In this document: one piece after another, positions 1-10,559 of the stretch
How the letters are laid out: every line of letters begins with the position of its first letter
How positions within the stretch are numbered: the stretch's first letter is position 1
NCBI GenBank assembly: GCA_021292165.1
Contig: CM037879.1
Coordinates: forward strand, 265,665,160 to 265,729,159
Length of the DNA stretch: 64,000 nt
Direction: 5' to 3'
Source: Shinisaurus crocodilurus
Taxonomy: Eukaryota; Chordata; Lepidosauria; Squamata; Shinisauridae
The notes under the pieces: model-generated
Databases searched by the model: none
What the model saw: only the letters and a program-made list of their open reading frames with translations
Told to the model about the DNA's origin: nothing
Translations under genes and position numbers: made by a program

Positions 1-190
1 TTAAAGAGACACACAGAGACAGACTTTAGAGTATATGTAAAACAGCATATGAAAATTTGTGCATTTTTTTGGTCCTGTGGGTCTGAGCCCCGGATGTTTT
101 CAGTACCTAGCACTGCCCCTGCTCCCCCACCAACCTGGCTTCCCCATCAGATTGGTTGGACCTACCGCAGAATTCCCCACCAATCTGGCG
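1..190 (-). repeat. Dispersed repeat family A, partial copy
   Basis: Reverse-complement copy of a sequence also seen at 10130-10200, 10560-11215, 23395-23660 and 52455-52880. Shared marks are GCACTGCC...CTAGGTAC, TGCACAAATNTGCATATG and a stretch about disease-neutral low-complexity purines. No coding capacity seen; class unknown. Confidence 0.5.
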
Positions 191-1700
191 ATCTTTTGCC
201 AGATTCACAACTGACCAAAACACATTATAGCAGTCCTTTAGTCAGAAAGCCAATGGCCCCACCCTTATACCACAGGGTATGGAAGGCACATGCCATAACA
301 AAACAGTTTTCATTTCACCCACTAACTTGTTCCCAGGCCTCCGAAATAGGTGACAGATACCCATCTCAGATAGGAAACTAAGCACAAAGGTGGCTTCCAC
401 ACTAAGTGCTTAGTCTGGAATTGTCAGTCTTTGGCTACTCTGGATGGAGAATCCAGATGATGATGCCAAATTGTTGCATTCCAGTGCTTTTTGTGTTGGC
501 CTTCCCCTCCCACCACTACCCCCAACAACAACAACCTGATCTGTGGCAGTTTAATGCTGCCATTGCATTTAAATTAGTCTCTTATGTTTGAAGAGGGCAG
601 GAACAATGGATACTTTTCAGGGCTACTGTGCCTTTAAACTGAAGCTTTCTGTTTGTAGGTTCTGTCCACTTTATTGCTTCCTATTGAGTGCGTCTGGAAG
701 ATTGCCAATTAATAGCCTCATCATGTCAAATCATGTTCTCACGAGGAGAAGGGTTTCATTACTGGTTCCTTTCTTTTTCTTATATGAAATAAGCTTGCAA
801 ATTTTAAGGAGGTTCATTTGGTTGCAGGCAATTTCTCAGCCAGTTCCAAGGCTCTCCTATCTGTTTATTGAATCAGATTGCTCCCTGTTCTCTGTTCTTT
901 GCACCTGGGCAGTGCCTACATTCTAGTAAGACCTAGAAGATTATGAAAGCAAAAGCATTACACTTCAACTTGATGAGTACAAGGTGTACACACACACACG
1001 GTTTTCTCCTCTCTAAAGTACAATGCTACCCCGTAACTGGCAGAGTTTCTGCTTTAGGATAGGTAGAATTTGAATACATAAACTTAAGACACTGGAATAC
1101 CAAAAACAGAGTCTTGTGGCATCTTAAAAGCTAACGAATTTATTATTGGAAGGAGGAAACAACAAAGCCTACAAAAGTTGCATAGCTGAACAAAAAGGTA
1201 TAAAATTTAATTAAAATTGTCAAATTAACTGCCTACCAAGAAAACGCCTAGTAAAGGCAATGGTGAACATTTGACTAGTTTGCTTTTTTAAAAAAACCAC
1301 CAGTGTGCTAAGCGGTAATCTTGGACATTAGTCTGTTTGCTTGTATATATTTTTCTCTGTTTGCTTGGATATATTTTTGTCTATTTGCTAGGATACATTG
1401 TAGTATCTGACAATTTGATATCCTTATTAAATAGTAATATCCACATTACCTTGGAAGTTTAGTGCGTACAGCTGAGTACCAGCATGGAAGAACAGAACAC
1501 CTCTGCAGTCAGCTAGAAAAGCGACCTCCAGCTCAGGTGACGATATTGTGGCAGCACAGTGCTCTGAATGCTACAGAGAGATGGTGGGGAAGGAGAGACA
1601 CAAAGAGAGAGAGAGAAGGGCATAATTGTTGGCACTGACCTTTTAGGTTTTACACTGTCTTCAGCAAACTTTGAATTATAAACCGCCATGCAACATCACT
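191..1700. other. No recognised gene or element
   Basis: AT-rich sequence with short open frames that look like chance. It includes a short AC run near 1000 and a purine-rich stretch near 1595-1618. I see no exon, RNA gene or terminal repeats. Confidence 0.5.
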
Positions 1701-1727
1701 TGGATCTTCTTCACCCAACCTCTAGGC

Positions 1728-1863
1728 CAGGGCTAGGCAACCTGGTACCCAACTGATGTTTTGGACTACAACTCCCATCAGCCCCAGCCAGCATGGCCAA
1801 TGGTCAGGGGTTAAGGGAGCTGCAGTCCAAAACATCTGGAAGACATGAGGTTGCCTACCTCTG
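1728..1863. mobile_element. Palindromic hAT-type MITE
   Basis: Ends CAGGGCTAGGCAACCT and its imperfect inverse, inner arms GGACTACAACTCCCATCAG and its complement. Flanks CTCTAGGC and CTCAAGGC look like an 8-bp target duplication with one change. Confidence 0.7.
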
Positions 1864-2329
1864 CTCAAGGCCGTCTCTTGCGGTACCATAGTGGATTGCC
1901 GGGGTGGGAAACCTGTCGCCGCCTCAGCCTAATTTTATGCAACCTGTAAAAAATGGGGTGGCAAAGAGAGAGCACGCTATACAATCCTGCAATGTTGAAA
2001 ACTCAGCCCATTTTTTGCTCTGGCTCCACCTGCCATCAGTGGCGGCCCTTGATTTTCCCATGGGAAATGGTCCCTCATAGGAAAATAAAAAGCTCCCCAC
2101 CTCTAAGTTAAGAGAACAAGCAAGGAAGGAACTAAGAAGTCTCTGTTTCAATTCTCAGGTCAGTTGAGACTTTGCTGGGTGGCTTTTGAGAAGCCACTTT
2201 GCCTCAGCCCTCCACCCATCTGTAATAAAGGGGAAATACTAGCTATGCTGTCTGGGGATGATAGAGTTGTAGTCTGGATGTTGCCAGGTTGGGGGAAGAC
2301 TGATCTAGCCCAATGTTTATTTATTTACA

Positions 2330-2760
2330 GTATTTCTAAACAGTGCTCCATATCTAAGGAGATTCCAGAGCAGTGACCAATAAAAAGATAAAACAGATAA
2401 AAACAATACATTAAAAACAGAATAACATTTAAAGCCATGGCTGGTCAGCAAGAAAGGCTTCCCGAAACAAAGATGTCTTCAGCAGGTGCCAAAAGCAACA
2501 TAGTGTTGGCACCTGCCTGACCTTCAGAGGCAGGGAGTTCCATAGAAATGGAACTGCCACACTGAAGGCTCTTCTCCCGGTGGACTCCAGTCGGGCCAGA
2601 GGTCCATGTGGAACCACCAGGAGAGTGCCCTCCAATGACCTCAGTGGCAGGGTAGGTTGGTAAGGGAGAAGGTGCTCTCTCAGGTATCCTGGTCCCAAAT
2701 TGTTCAGGGCTTCGTAGTTCGTACACCAGTACCAGAACCTTAAACCTGGCCCGGTAGTGA
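2330..2760 (-). mobile_element. L2-type LINE 3' part
   Basis: On the minus strand the sequence reads as the end of an L2-like ORF2 (GRRAFSVAVPFLWNSLPLKV) followed by a 3' end rich in A and T on the plus strand at 2340-2420. Similar copies lie at 15000-15380, 25740-26130, 26440-26760, 50690-51130 and 52940-53180. Confidence 0.65.
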
Positions 2761-3344
2761 ACATTGACAAAATCCCTCTACCATCCTTTTGGCATAGCTT
2801 GTGTAGGTTTGAATATGTACCCGCCCAACTTACAAAATGTGCTCCTTCTTTTAAGGAAGGGGACGGCAGTGGCAAGATTGATTTTCCGCAATGCCGCAGT
2901 CATCATCAGTCATGACGGGAGGGGAATCTGCAGTCTTCCCATTGCAGCAAGAGTAAGGATCAAACTGGATGAGACAGAGGGAGCCTCATGGTGAGGAGAG
3001 ATATGTTTTTTGCCCTCTCTCATAAAGCCGGGGTCATTCAACGACTATGATTAGCACTAGATTCAGGACAGACAAAAGACAGACAGCAAGTGCTGCTTAA
3101 TGCAAAGCAGCATTTATGGCAGGAGTTCAGAACCTCATTCAGCCCAAGGGCTGAATTCTGTTTCAGAGAAGCTTGTGGGGGCTGCATTCCAGAGATGGGC
3201 GGAGCCAAAGGCAAAAGGGGTGGGGCAAAAATACCCCAAGTAGTTTAGCAGGTGATCACTCGTGACTGAGTAAGATTGTCTTCCAGGATAACATTACAAA
3301 AAGAAAATTATATAAAGAGGAAATTGTATAAAATTGTGTAGACT

Positions 3345-3735
3345 CTAGCTCTGTAAGTGACTGTGGAGGCCAATTCTAGATCCACATAGCTTCCCACAGT
3401 GAGGACACAGTTTCCAGATGGAAGATGGTCCTATAAAGGATTCATTTCGCTTAGCACATTTCTCCCTTTCACCTTGCACTCGGGCTTCTTCAAAGTCCAT
3501 AGAACCTTTGTGAAAGGCCAACCTCCAGTTAGAGCGTTCATGGGCCAGAGCTTCCCAGTTCTCGATATGCAATATGTTTATATTGCATTTTTTTAGATTA
3601 GCCTTGAGAACATCTTTAAATCTCTTATACTGACCACCGATATTCCGCTTTCCATCCTTGAGTTGGGAATAAAGTAACTGCCTTTGGAGAGGCATTTCAG
3701 TCTTTAGAATGGTGGTGGAGGGGGATAGTTCATCA
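3345..3735 (-). mobile_element. Non-LTR retrotransposon ORF2 C-terminus
   Basis: Minus-strand frame with RQLLYSQLKDGKRNIGG, RFKDVLKANLKKCNIN, NWEALAHERSNWRLAFHKGS and a terminal zinc knuckle CPHCGKLCGSRIGLHSH. This order is typical of the tail of a vertebrate non-LTR reverse-transcriptase protein. The reverse transcriptase itself is absent, so this is a 5'-truncated relic. Confidence 0.7.
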
Positions 3736-3854
3736 GCTCGTGGTTGAACCATGGCAGAATGATAGCTTACCGTTTTGCCATACTCAATCCACTTGCCGTT
3801 TTCATCCAGCCAATACCAGATGAATTCTATTCTGACAATGGAGTCTAAAAGCAT
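3736..3854 (-). pseudogene. Possible WWE-domain fragment fused in frame to the LINE relic
   Basis: The minus-strand frame upstream of the LINE tail reads EFIWYWLDENGKWIEYGK and, a little later, HSAM. The spaced Trp-Tyr-Trp...Gly-Lys-Trp-Ile-Glu-Tyr-Gly pattern resembles WWE domains of PARP or Deltex proteins. A CATTGTCAG acceptor-like site precedes it and an ACG|GTAAGC donor-like site follows, so it may be a stranded exon. It is short and unsupported by neighbours. Confidence 0.35.
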
Positions 3855-4039
3855 GATCGCTGGTGTACGGGAACGGCCACACGGGGGGTGTTCAGGCTCC
3901 AGTCATCTTCTGAAGAGATCCTGAACTTCAGCAAGCACATGGAAGAGATGGCAGGGTGGCAGGCAGGGGAACAAGAACAACAAATTCAAGCTTAACCCTG
4001 AAATGAAAAGTCACAACATTCATTTTCATTCAGCTAAGC

Positions 4040-4174
4040 CAGTGTTCTCCAACCTTGGGTCCCCGGATGTTTTTGGCCTACAACTCCCAGCATGCCCCAG
4101 CCGGCTATGCTGGCTGGGGCATGCTGGGAGTTGTAGGCCAGAAACATCCGGGGACCCAAGGTTGGAGAACACTG
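4040..4174. mobile_element. hAT MITE, CAGTGTTCTCC family
   Basis: Near-perfect palindrome with ends CAGTGTTCTCCAACCTTGGG and the inverse. Flanked by the exact 8-bp duplication AGCTAAGC (4032-4039 and 4175-4182), diagnostic of hAT insertion. Confidence 0.9.
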
Positions 4175-4259
4175 AGCTAAGCAGATCAGCCCATTCCTTT
4201 ACACGGGTCAGACTGTTTGTCCATCTGGCCTTGAATTTTTTACTCTAATGGCAGCAGCG

Positions 4260-4540
4260 GCTCTCCAGGTGGGGTGCAGAGCCGCTTTTTCGGCCCGAGG
4301 GCCAAATCCCATTTTGGAGATGCTCTTGGGGGCTGCATTCAGTGGTGGGCGGGGCTGAAGGCAAAAGGGGAAGGGATTAAAAACACCAGAAATAGCAGCA
4401 TATTTTAGCCTAAAGCTCTTAGTAACTGAGCCTTATGGGAGGCATTTCAGCATTTTAGAAGGGCGGGGGGACTGCATAAAAAGCCAAGAAACCACCAAAA
4501 CAGTGGTCAGGTGGAAAGGGGGTCAGGCAATGTGGGAAAC
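4260..4540 (+). repeat. Old hAT-like dispersed repeat
   Basis: Contains GGGCCAAATCCCATTTTGGAG and GGGGGCTGCATTC, shared with 3125-3260, 18640-18750, 39530-39840 and 45065-45440. Non-coding; the class is inferred only from the style of the ends. Confidence 0.45.
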
Positions 4541-4665
4541 ACAGATTGAGACTCCAGGAGAGCCCCAAAGCCTGAGGTCTTGCACTCTTGTCCTCCAGGG
4601 TCCCAAGCTTCCCATCGTTTGTTACCTGATCATTCTTTAAGCTGGAGATGCCAAGGATTGAACCT

Positions 4666-5640
4666 GGGACCTTTCATAGATTTCATAGATCATCAGGGAT
4701 GGGGACTAGGACTCGAGGACTCGACTCGTGAGTCGGACTGAGTCCCCCCTCTGACTCGACTCGGACTCGAGTCCCAATATTTTTAATGGGACTCGAGACT
4801 CGACTCGGGACTCGAGACCAAGGACTCTTCAACATCCCTGGGCTGTGCCAGAAGGAGTGGAGAGGAGCGTGATCACCGGTGAAGAGCGCATGGAAGTGAG
4901 GCGCGCCGCTGTTCGGCCACTATGGACAGCTACCAGGAGCGCAGCCCCAACGATGTGTTGAGATTTATTTTGATTGATGTGTTTTTGTGGGGGGTTAGGG
5001 TCAGACCTTTTGGGTTTGGCTGCCTCTGCCTGCCTGTCTGGGGTTCCCAGCCTCCTCTGCCTGCCTGGTCTCTTCTTAACCAGTTCCACAGTTTGAATTG
5101 TCCAAGACAAACGCCTCTCTGCCTGCCTGCCTGCTTTGGGGTCCCCTGCCTCCTCTGCCTGCCTGGTTATTTTGGGTTTGTCTGCCTGGTCTGTTCTTGC
5201 CAAAATCAGTGGCAGAGTTTTGAAATAAAAAGGCACACTTGTACCTAGAATTTATTTAAGCCACACATCTGAAGTAGCCTTATTTTGTTGGGGGAAAACC
5301 CCACTGATTTTAATAGGGACTCGTGGAGTCAGTTTTGGGAGTGACTCGTGACTTGTGAGTCACCATTTTGGACCAAGGACTCGGACTCGAGACTCGGGTC
5401 CAAAGACTCGTGACTCGACTCGTGACTCGAGACCAAGGACTCTCCAACATCCCTGTAGATCATAGAGTTGGAAGGGGCCTACAAGGCTATCAAGTCCAAC
5501 CCCCTGCTCAATGCAGGAAACTAGAGGAGGGGCCTCCCATCCAAGTAATAACCAGGCCTGACCCTGCTTAGCTTTCCACGCTCAGAGAAGCTGAGCCAGC
5601 GTAAGCCACAGGCCTGCATGCAACGTGGGTGTTCTGCCAC
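4666..5640 (-). mobile_element. 5S-rRNA-derived SINE, split by a hAT element
   Basis: The two parts, about 4666-4693 and 5464-5640, join across the hAT insertion into one SINE like those at 12755, 16303, 17505 and 59163. On the minus strand it carries GAAAGCTAAGCAGGGTCAGG and TTACTTGGATGGGAGGCC, close to the internal promoter half of 5S rRNA. Confidence 0.75.
4694..5455. mobile_element. Non-autonomous hAT transposon with GACTCG-rich ends
   Basis: Ends CAGGGATG and CATCCCTG, flanked by exact 8-bp duplications TAGATCAT (4686-4693 and 5456-5463). Both subterminal regions are packed with GACTCGA/GAGTCAC hexamers; the middle has CTGCCTGC repeats. The open frames inside are low-complexity and not transposase. 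A second copy begins at 63979. Confidence 0.88.
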
Positions 5641-6004
5641 TGAGCTGTGGCTGGCTTCTCTCAATGGATGGCTTTTTAAGATCACCAGCAACTTGGGAGA
5701 GAAGAGACAGATGAGGGGCCAGTGCACGTGAATGGCTGGTCACACTACGGAAAGGGGGCAACGGCTGCCATGCTTCACTGGCCTCAGAGCAGCAGGATGA
5801 GAATGGCAGCAGGCACAGAAGTGAGCAACAGTGAGGAGGAGCCCTAGTGACAAAGCATCAAGGTAAAAAAAAAGGTTAACCACACATACGAGTTATGCAC
5901 CCGTGAGAGTTCAGCAACAGGGCAAAGAGTCCAGGGCAATTGGCCCTTCCCCACCTTCTGTTAGTAAATAACTTGGTTTTTCAGGTAACACCCCCCCCCC
6001 AGTA

Positions 6005-6006
<2 letters not shown>
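5641..6006. other. No recognised gene; A-box-like SINE trace at its start
   Basis: GTTCTGCCACTGAGCTGTGG near 5630-5650 resembles the reverse of a tRNA-like SINE head. The rest shows nothing I recognise, apart from a C homopolymer at 5991-6000. Confidence 0.4.

Positions 6007-6046
<40 letters not shown>
6007..6046. repeat. (AC)n microsatellite
   Basis: Uninterrupted AC dinucleotide run of about 20 units, preceded by a C homopolymer. Confidence 0.95.
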
Positions 6047-6047
<1 letters not shown>

Positions 6048-6780
6048 ATCTATGAAGGTAGAAAGCCAGCAGGGGTGTGGGAGCTATCTGCCTGCTGAAC
6101 AGACATTACGGGTGTGTGCTTGGTGCATTGAGCTCCTGGCCCTCAGGGAACAAGTTTGTTTCCTTGAGGCTCCTTCCAACTCTATAATCTATGAATCTAC
6201 GAATAAGCCAAGGTTGCTGACCTGGAGAAGCAGAGCGTGGATTGTGGATGATACATTCAAGGATGTGTAGGCTTTGTCCCAGTTCCAGGGTGACAGCTCC
6301 TCTGCAGCCACAGAGAACGAAGTCTCTCTCGGGGAAGGAGGGTGTCACTCCAAGGAAATGGTCACTTAGGAGGGACCCATTCTTTGAGAGAAGAAAAAAA
6401 AGATCTTCTAGCAGTGATGACATGCCCAGCTTGTTCAGAAACTGCAATGACCTCAAATCTCTCCCCTCCCCCTCCAATTTTGTCTGGGTAACTCCAGAAG
6501 AGGCTTTTATAGAGCAAACTCCTGTTTCAAACTTGGGATTTTATTGAGGCGGGGTGGTGGAGGACTCAGTTTAGAAATAATTCAGAGAGACAGTGACACT
6601 GTTTAGTATAGGCAAGGAGAAAACCATCTAATTAAAATGCATTACGAAGCACAGCCGTATATTATTAAGATACATAAGGCAGAAAATAAAGGGTACAGAG
6701 CATGGAAGATAGATTTGCCAGCATTTGAACTGTCCCCCATAGCCATGCCTTTAACAGCCGCTTGCTGCAGATCGCTTAGG

Positions 6781-6910
6781 GCTCAATCCTATGCATATTT
6801 AGACACAAAAAAGTCCTACAACTCCCAGCATGCCTCAGCCAGCCATGCTGGCTGGGGCATGCTGGGAGTTGTAGGACTTTTTTCTGTCTAAACATGCATA
6901 GGTTTTGCCC
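6781..6910. mobile_element. Palindromic foldback element
   Basis: Arms CCTATGCATATTTAGACA with TCCTACAACTCCCAGCATGC pair with the inverse copy to 6910. Related half-copies lie at 37060-37130 and 45180-45315. The centre CCAGCCATGCTGGCTGG is a perfect hairpin. Confidence 0.7.
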
Positions 6911-6990
6911 TTAGGAGGTAATGTTCATCTCAGTGTCATCAGCAACTTCACCTTCTGATTTGTGCAATCCAAACAGCTGTTAAAGGATTG

Positions 6991-7110
6991 CATCTGGAGG
7001 GCCATACTTTCCCCACCACTGATACAGAAAGAGGGAGCCCCTTAAAGGCCCCCACAACAGCAATGGTGTGCTGCCTGCCTATCTATCTATCTATCTATCT
7101 ATCTATATTT

Positions 7111-7141
<31 letters not shown>
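6991..7141 (+). repeat. Duplicated segment, copy 1, with TATC/AT microsatellite
   Basis: About 150 bp almost identical to 8853-8996: end of a hAT palindrome, AGAGGGAGCCCCTTAAAGG, a (CTAT)n run, TTTATACAT and an (AT)n run. The two copies are 1.9 kb apart in the same orientation. Confidence 0.85.
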
Positions 7142-7142
<1 letters not shown>

Positions 7143-7506
7143 GGGCAAGCGAAAACAGTTTCTTTGGCCGGCTGACAAATTTAGTGGAAAAATTCTAAAA
7201 AATAAAACCAAAGGAAAACAACCAGGAGACCTAGGAACCTTCTGGTTTTCTTCTTCTTCTTACAAAGTGTCAATGTCATTACCTTCTTCCAATTGTTTCA
7301 AATAGCATTTGGAACCATTGTAGAAGCTTCTGAAGCTCTAGAAGGCCATGGATGCTTTTACCTATCTATTCCATAGACATCAAGCACCCCAACTACTTGT
7401 CTTGGATATGCCCCCTTTATTATACATGCAGTTCTGATCCAGGTGGGTTGACTGAGCACCAGGTGGAAGAAGAGAGGGCTTGGTATGGCAAACTCAAGTG
7501 ATCCCA

Positions 7507-7656
7507 ACTGTGAGACCATGGGTTGGATCTAGACTTAAGTCGTACTTAGAGCAAACCCATTGAAGTCAATAGGACTTAAGTTAATAACAACTAAAGTTCT
7601 ATTTATTTTAAAGGATGTCCTCTAAACATGTCTAAGTCTGGATCCAACCCATTGAC
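7507..7656. mobile_element. Small foldback element
   Basis: Inverted ends GGGTTGGATCTAGACTTAAG and its imperfect complement about 150 bp apart. No coding capacity. Confidence 0.55.
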
Positions 7657-7659
7657 TGG

Positions 7660-7980
7660 CAACACGATAACCCCCACACAAGGTTTGAGTGAGGGTTGTT
7701 GTTGAACCGTAGGCTGTTGTTGAAACATGGGTTATCGTGTTGTCTGAACCCAGCCGCACTAACAAGTCATAGCCTGTTAACCTCAAACAACCCATGAAGA
7801 GAACCCAAGGTTTGTCGCTGGGTTGTGAACTGTGGGTTGTTCACCATGGTTTGTTATCTTGGCTGCGTTCAGGCAACATGATAACCCACGTGTCAGCAAC
7901 AACCCATGTTTCAACAACCACCCTCAACCCATACTCAACCCTTGAGTGTGGGTGATCTTGTTGTTTGAACCCAGTCATTA
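7660..7980. mobile_element. Foldback family B (GGGTTCAGACAACA) copy 1
   Basis: Made of inverted and direct repeats of ACACGATAACCC, CAACAACCCATG and TTGTCTGAACCCAG. The same architecture recurs at 36428-36775, 46098-46395 and 49698-50060. Confidence 0.75.
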
Positions 7981-8748
7981 TTGGAGAGGAGAGCCATATA
8001 ACCATCCATCGCTTTTTAATTAAGTGTTTAATTTTTAAAGTTTGCTTTATGCGTATTAACATATGATAAAAATCTAACAAGTATATGCAATCCAGGAAAA
8101 TATGCCTGCCTTATATGGTTCAGTCATAGGTTAAAGGCTTTTGTTCACGTAGCTACAGTGCAAACACGTTCAGACTTTGCCTCTTTCTCAAGAGCTTTCG
8201 GTTTCTGCTAAATCGTCACTCACAGCAGTGCTTCCCAAATGTTTTGAAGTGGGACCCCACTTATAAGCTAACTCTACTTTTCGATCCCTACTTTTCTCCT
8301 CTACAACAGAAAACACAAGAATATCACTGAACAAGATGCCACCCTTCGCCATTTTAATGTTAATACAGGTATCTCTCATTCCCTCTATTTCCAGTGTTAA
8401 GACTGCGTGCCGTTGCTTATGCAGCCAAAACAGCACCATACACACAGAGAAAAGGGAGGTATCAGCAGGCTTGGGAGAGCCCCAACGTTTCCAGGAGTAC
8501 AAAAAATATTTGAAGGGAAAACCACTAAGGGGGGGAAACCCCAAAGGGCCCAATGAGGGCATTGCATGCTCAGTGGCCAGGGAATGCTAACTAATTGTTG
8601 TTGGGGTCAGGACACTGGTGGGGGAGACAATGGAAACAGAGTAGCTGGAATCCAGAAGAGGGCGCAATCTACTTTTCTTTTTTTTTTACAGGACTCACTT
8701 GTACTGTACACAGTATATATCTGAGTAGAATTTAAACAGAATCTAGAG

Positions 8749-8883
8749 CAGGGATGGGGAACGTATGAGTCTCCAGATGTTGGAATACGATTCCCAGCAT
8801 CCCTTACCATTGGCAATGCTGGCTAAGGCTGATGGGAGCTGCAGTCCAACAACATCTGGAGGGCCATACTTTCCCCACCCCTG
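8749..8883. mobile_element. Palindromic hAT-type MITE
   Basis: Ends CAGGGATGGGGA and CCCCACCCCTG with inner inverted arms around GCATCCCTTACCATTGGC. No matching 8-bp flanks, and its right end coincides with the start of the duplicated segment, so the right flank was probably rearranged. Confidence 0.65.
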
Positions 8884-8996
8884 ATACAGAAAGAGGGAGC
8901 CCCTTAAAGGCCCCCACAACAGCAATGGTGTGCTGCCTGCCTATCTATCTATCTATCTATCTATATTTATACATATATATATATATATATATATAT
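8853..8996 (+). repeat. Duplicated segment, copy 2
   Basis: Partner of 6991-7141. Here the AT run is followed directly by a reversed tRNA-type SINE, whereas in the other copy it is followed by unrelated sequence. Confidence 0.85.
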
Positions 8997-9210
8997 CCCA
9001 GCTTTTTTCCTGAAAGGAATCCAAGGCAGCTTACACAGTCCTCCTGCTCCTCTCCATTTTATCCTCACAACAACCCTGTGAGGTAGGTTAGGCTGAGAGT
9101 CAGTGACTGGCCCAAAGTCACCCAGTGAGCTTCCTGGCCAAGTGGGGATTAGAACCCAGATCTCCCGAGTCCCAGTCCAGCACTCTAACCACTACACCAC
9201 AGTGTGTGTC
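8997..9210 (-). mobile_element. Sauria-type tRNA-derived SINE
   Basis: On the minus strand it reads TGTGGTGTAGTGGTTAGAGT, GACTGGGACTCGGGAGATCT and TGGCCCAGTCACTGACTC-like segments, with a tail ending in AAAAAGCTGGG. The head matches tRNA A and B boxes; the whole matches squamate Sauria SINEs. Confidence 0.85.
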
Positions 9211-10070
9211 TGGGGGGAAGCCTCGGAAAACAAAAAAGGCCCTCATTCTTTGCCCCATCCAGAACACACTAGGACGCACACTTTGAGAAGCACAGGCTGA
9301 CAGAATCCTAGGACTAGAACTTTGACCAGAACCATACAGTTTCATTCTCCTTCCCCCGTGATCTTATATAAAAACATCCCACACATCCCCTGTGAGTCTG
9401 TCGGCCTTCTCCCAAACTGCTTTGCCAGCTCAGGCAGCAGAAATACCACCTGGAAGCTGGCGGGGGGGGAGTGAGGGGGGGTATGTTTGGGAACCTGCAC
9501 CCTTTCCCCTGGGAGAGAGCCCCCTCCAAGTTCCCCCTTCCAGGAAGGCAATAACACGGCTTTCTCTGCTCAGGAAAGCCATCTGCGCTGGTGTGACCTC
9601 TGCGGCCATTTCACAATCATCATTCTAACCCCAGACTTATCGGTATACCTAGCAACCAGCATAGTTTGTGCTAAAGGAAGGGTCAAAGGCTGCCGTCCGT
9701 AACTGGCCTCTAAGCAACAGGACAAGGAGGACTGCAGGCAGACATGGAAGTGAGCAGCACAGCTAACTTTTGGAAAAACACAACTAAGAGTCTGTGCTAG
9801 TCTGGACTCAGGGAAGCAGGGACACTATGTTGTCCCTAGGCAGAGTGAATTAACCATGTGCTGTCCCCTGGAGAACGACCCGGCCTCTACCCTGCCACCC
9901 TAGGAGAAAGCCTGCTGCAGGCCTGTGTTTGGAGGTTGCCAGGGAGCTGTACGTAATCCTGTTATGCTAACAAGGCTTGACAGGGACACTCTCTGAGGTT
10001 TGGAGAATTTGGCGAGCATCTCCCTAACATAGCTAGAGAGATGGGCTATATCTGAACAGGACCGAAAGAA
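9211..10070. other. No recognised gene
   Basis: Contains a G-rich tract near 9462-9480. Short frames on both strands are low-complexity or chance. I see nothing with splice sites or family motifs. Confidence 0.4.
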
Positions 10071-10073
10071 AGG

Positions 10074-10135
10074 GCTGTAACTCAATGGAAGAGCACGTGC
10101 TTTGCATCCTGAAGTCCCAGGTTCCAGGTGCAGTG
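10074..10135 (+). mobile_element. tRNA-derived SINE head fragment
   Basis: GGCTGTAACTCAATGGAAGA (A box) followed by GCTTTGCATCCTGAAGTCCC and a GGTTCC B-box-like end. It lacks a full cloverleaf, so it is a SINE remnant and not a tRNA gene. Confidence 0.55.
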
Positions 10136-10206
10136 CTAGATACCAAAAATGCACAAATCTGCATATGCTAATTTACATATTGTGGAAAGTGGGGTGTGCG
10201 TGCCGT

Positions 10207-10371
10207 CAGGACCGGTGCAAGGCAGTTTGGTGCCCTAGGCAAGATCAGATATTTAGTGCCCCCCCTTCCCACTTGAGAGCGCTGTATTTTTTTTCAAGGC
10301 GTTTCTGGCGCCCCCTTTAGCCCTGCGCCCTAGGCGGCTGCCTAGTTGGCCTAATGGTAGCACCGGCCCTG
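10207..10371. mobile_element. hAT MITE, GGCCGGTGC family
   Basis: Ends CAGGACCGGTGCAAGG and CACCGGCCCTG, exact 8-bp duplication CGTGCCGT on both sides. An inverted-orientation copy is at 21845-22008. Confidence 0.9.
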
Positions 10372-10422
10372 CGTGCCGTGTAGTACCTGACCTGGCTTTC
10401 TCTTCACACACATGCTCTAAAG

Positions 10423-10542
10423 CAGGGCTCTAGATGTTGCTGGCCTACAGCTCCCAGCATACCCAGCCAGCATGGCTAATGGCAAGGGATTCTGGGAGCT
10501 GTAGTCCAGCAACATCTGGGGACCCAAGGTTGGAGAGCCCTG
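10423..10542. mobile_element. hAT MITE, CAGGGCTCT family
   Basis: Palindrome with ends CAGGGCTCT and its complement, exact 8-bp duplication CTCTAAAG (10415-10422, 10543-10550). Confidence 0.9.
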
Positions 10543-10559
10543 CTCTAAAGTCTCTCTCT

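Noticed and set aside
4829..5236. 135-codon Lys/Arg-rich frame
   Set aside because: Lies wholly inside a non-autonomous hAT and derives from CTGCCTGC repeats on the other strand.
6106..6547. Overlapping frames of 123 and 101 codons tested as a possible terminal transporter exon
   Set aside because: No match to the xCT C-terminus, no suitable acceptor, and no family motif on either strand.
10074..10135. tRNA gene
   Set aside because: A- and B-box-like blocks are present but no complete cloverleaf or acceptor stem pairing; a SINE head.
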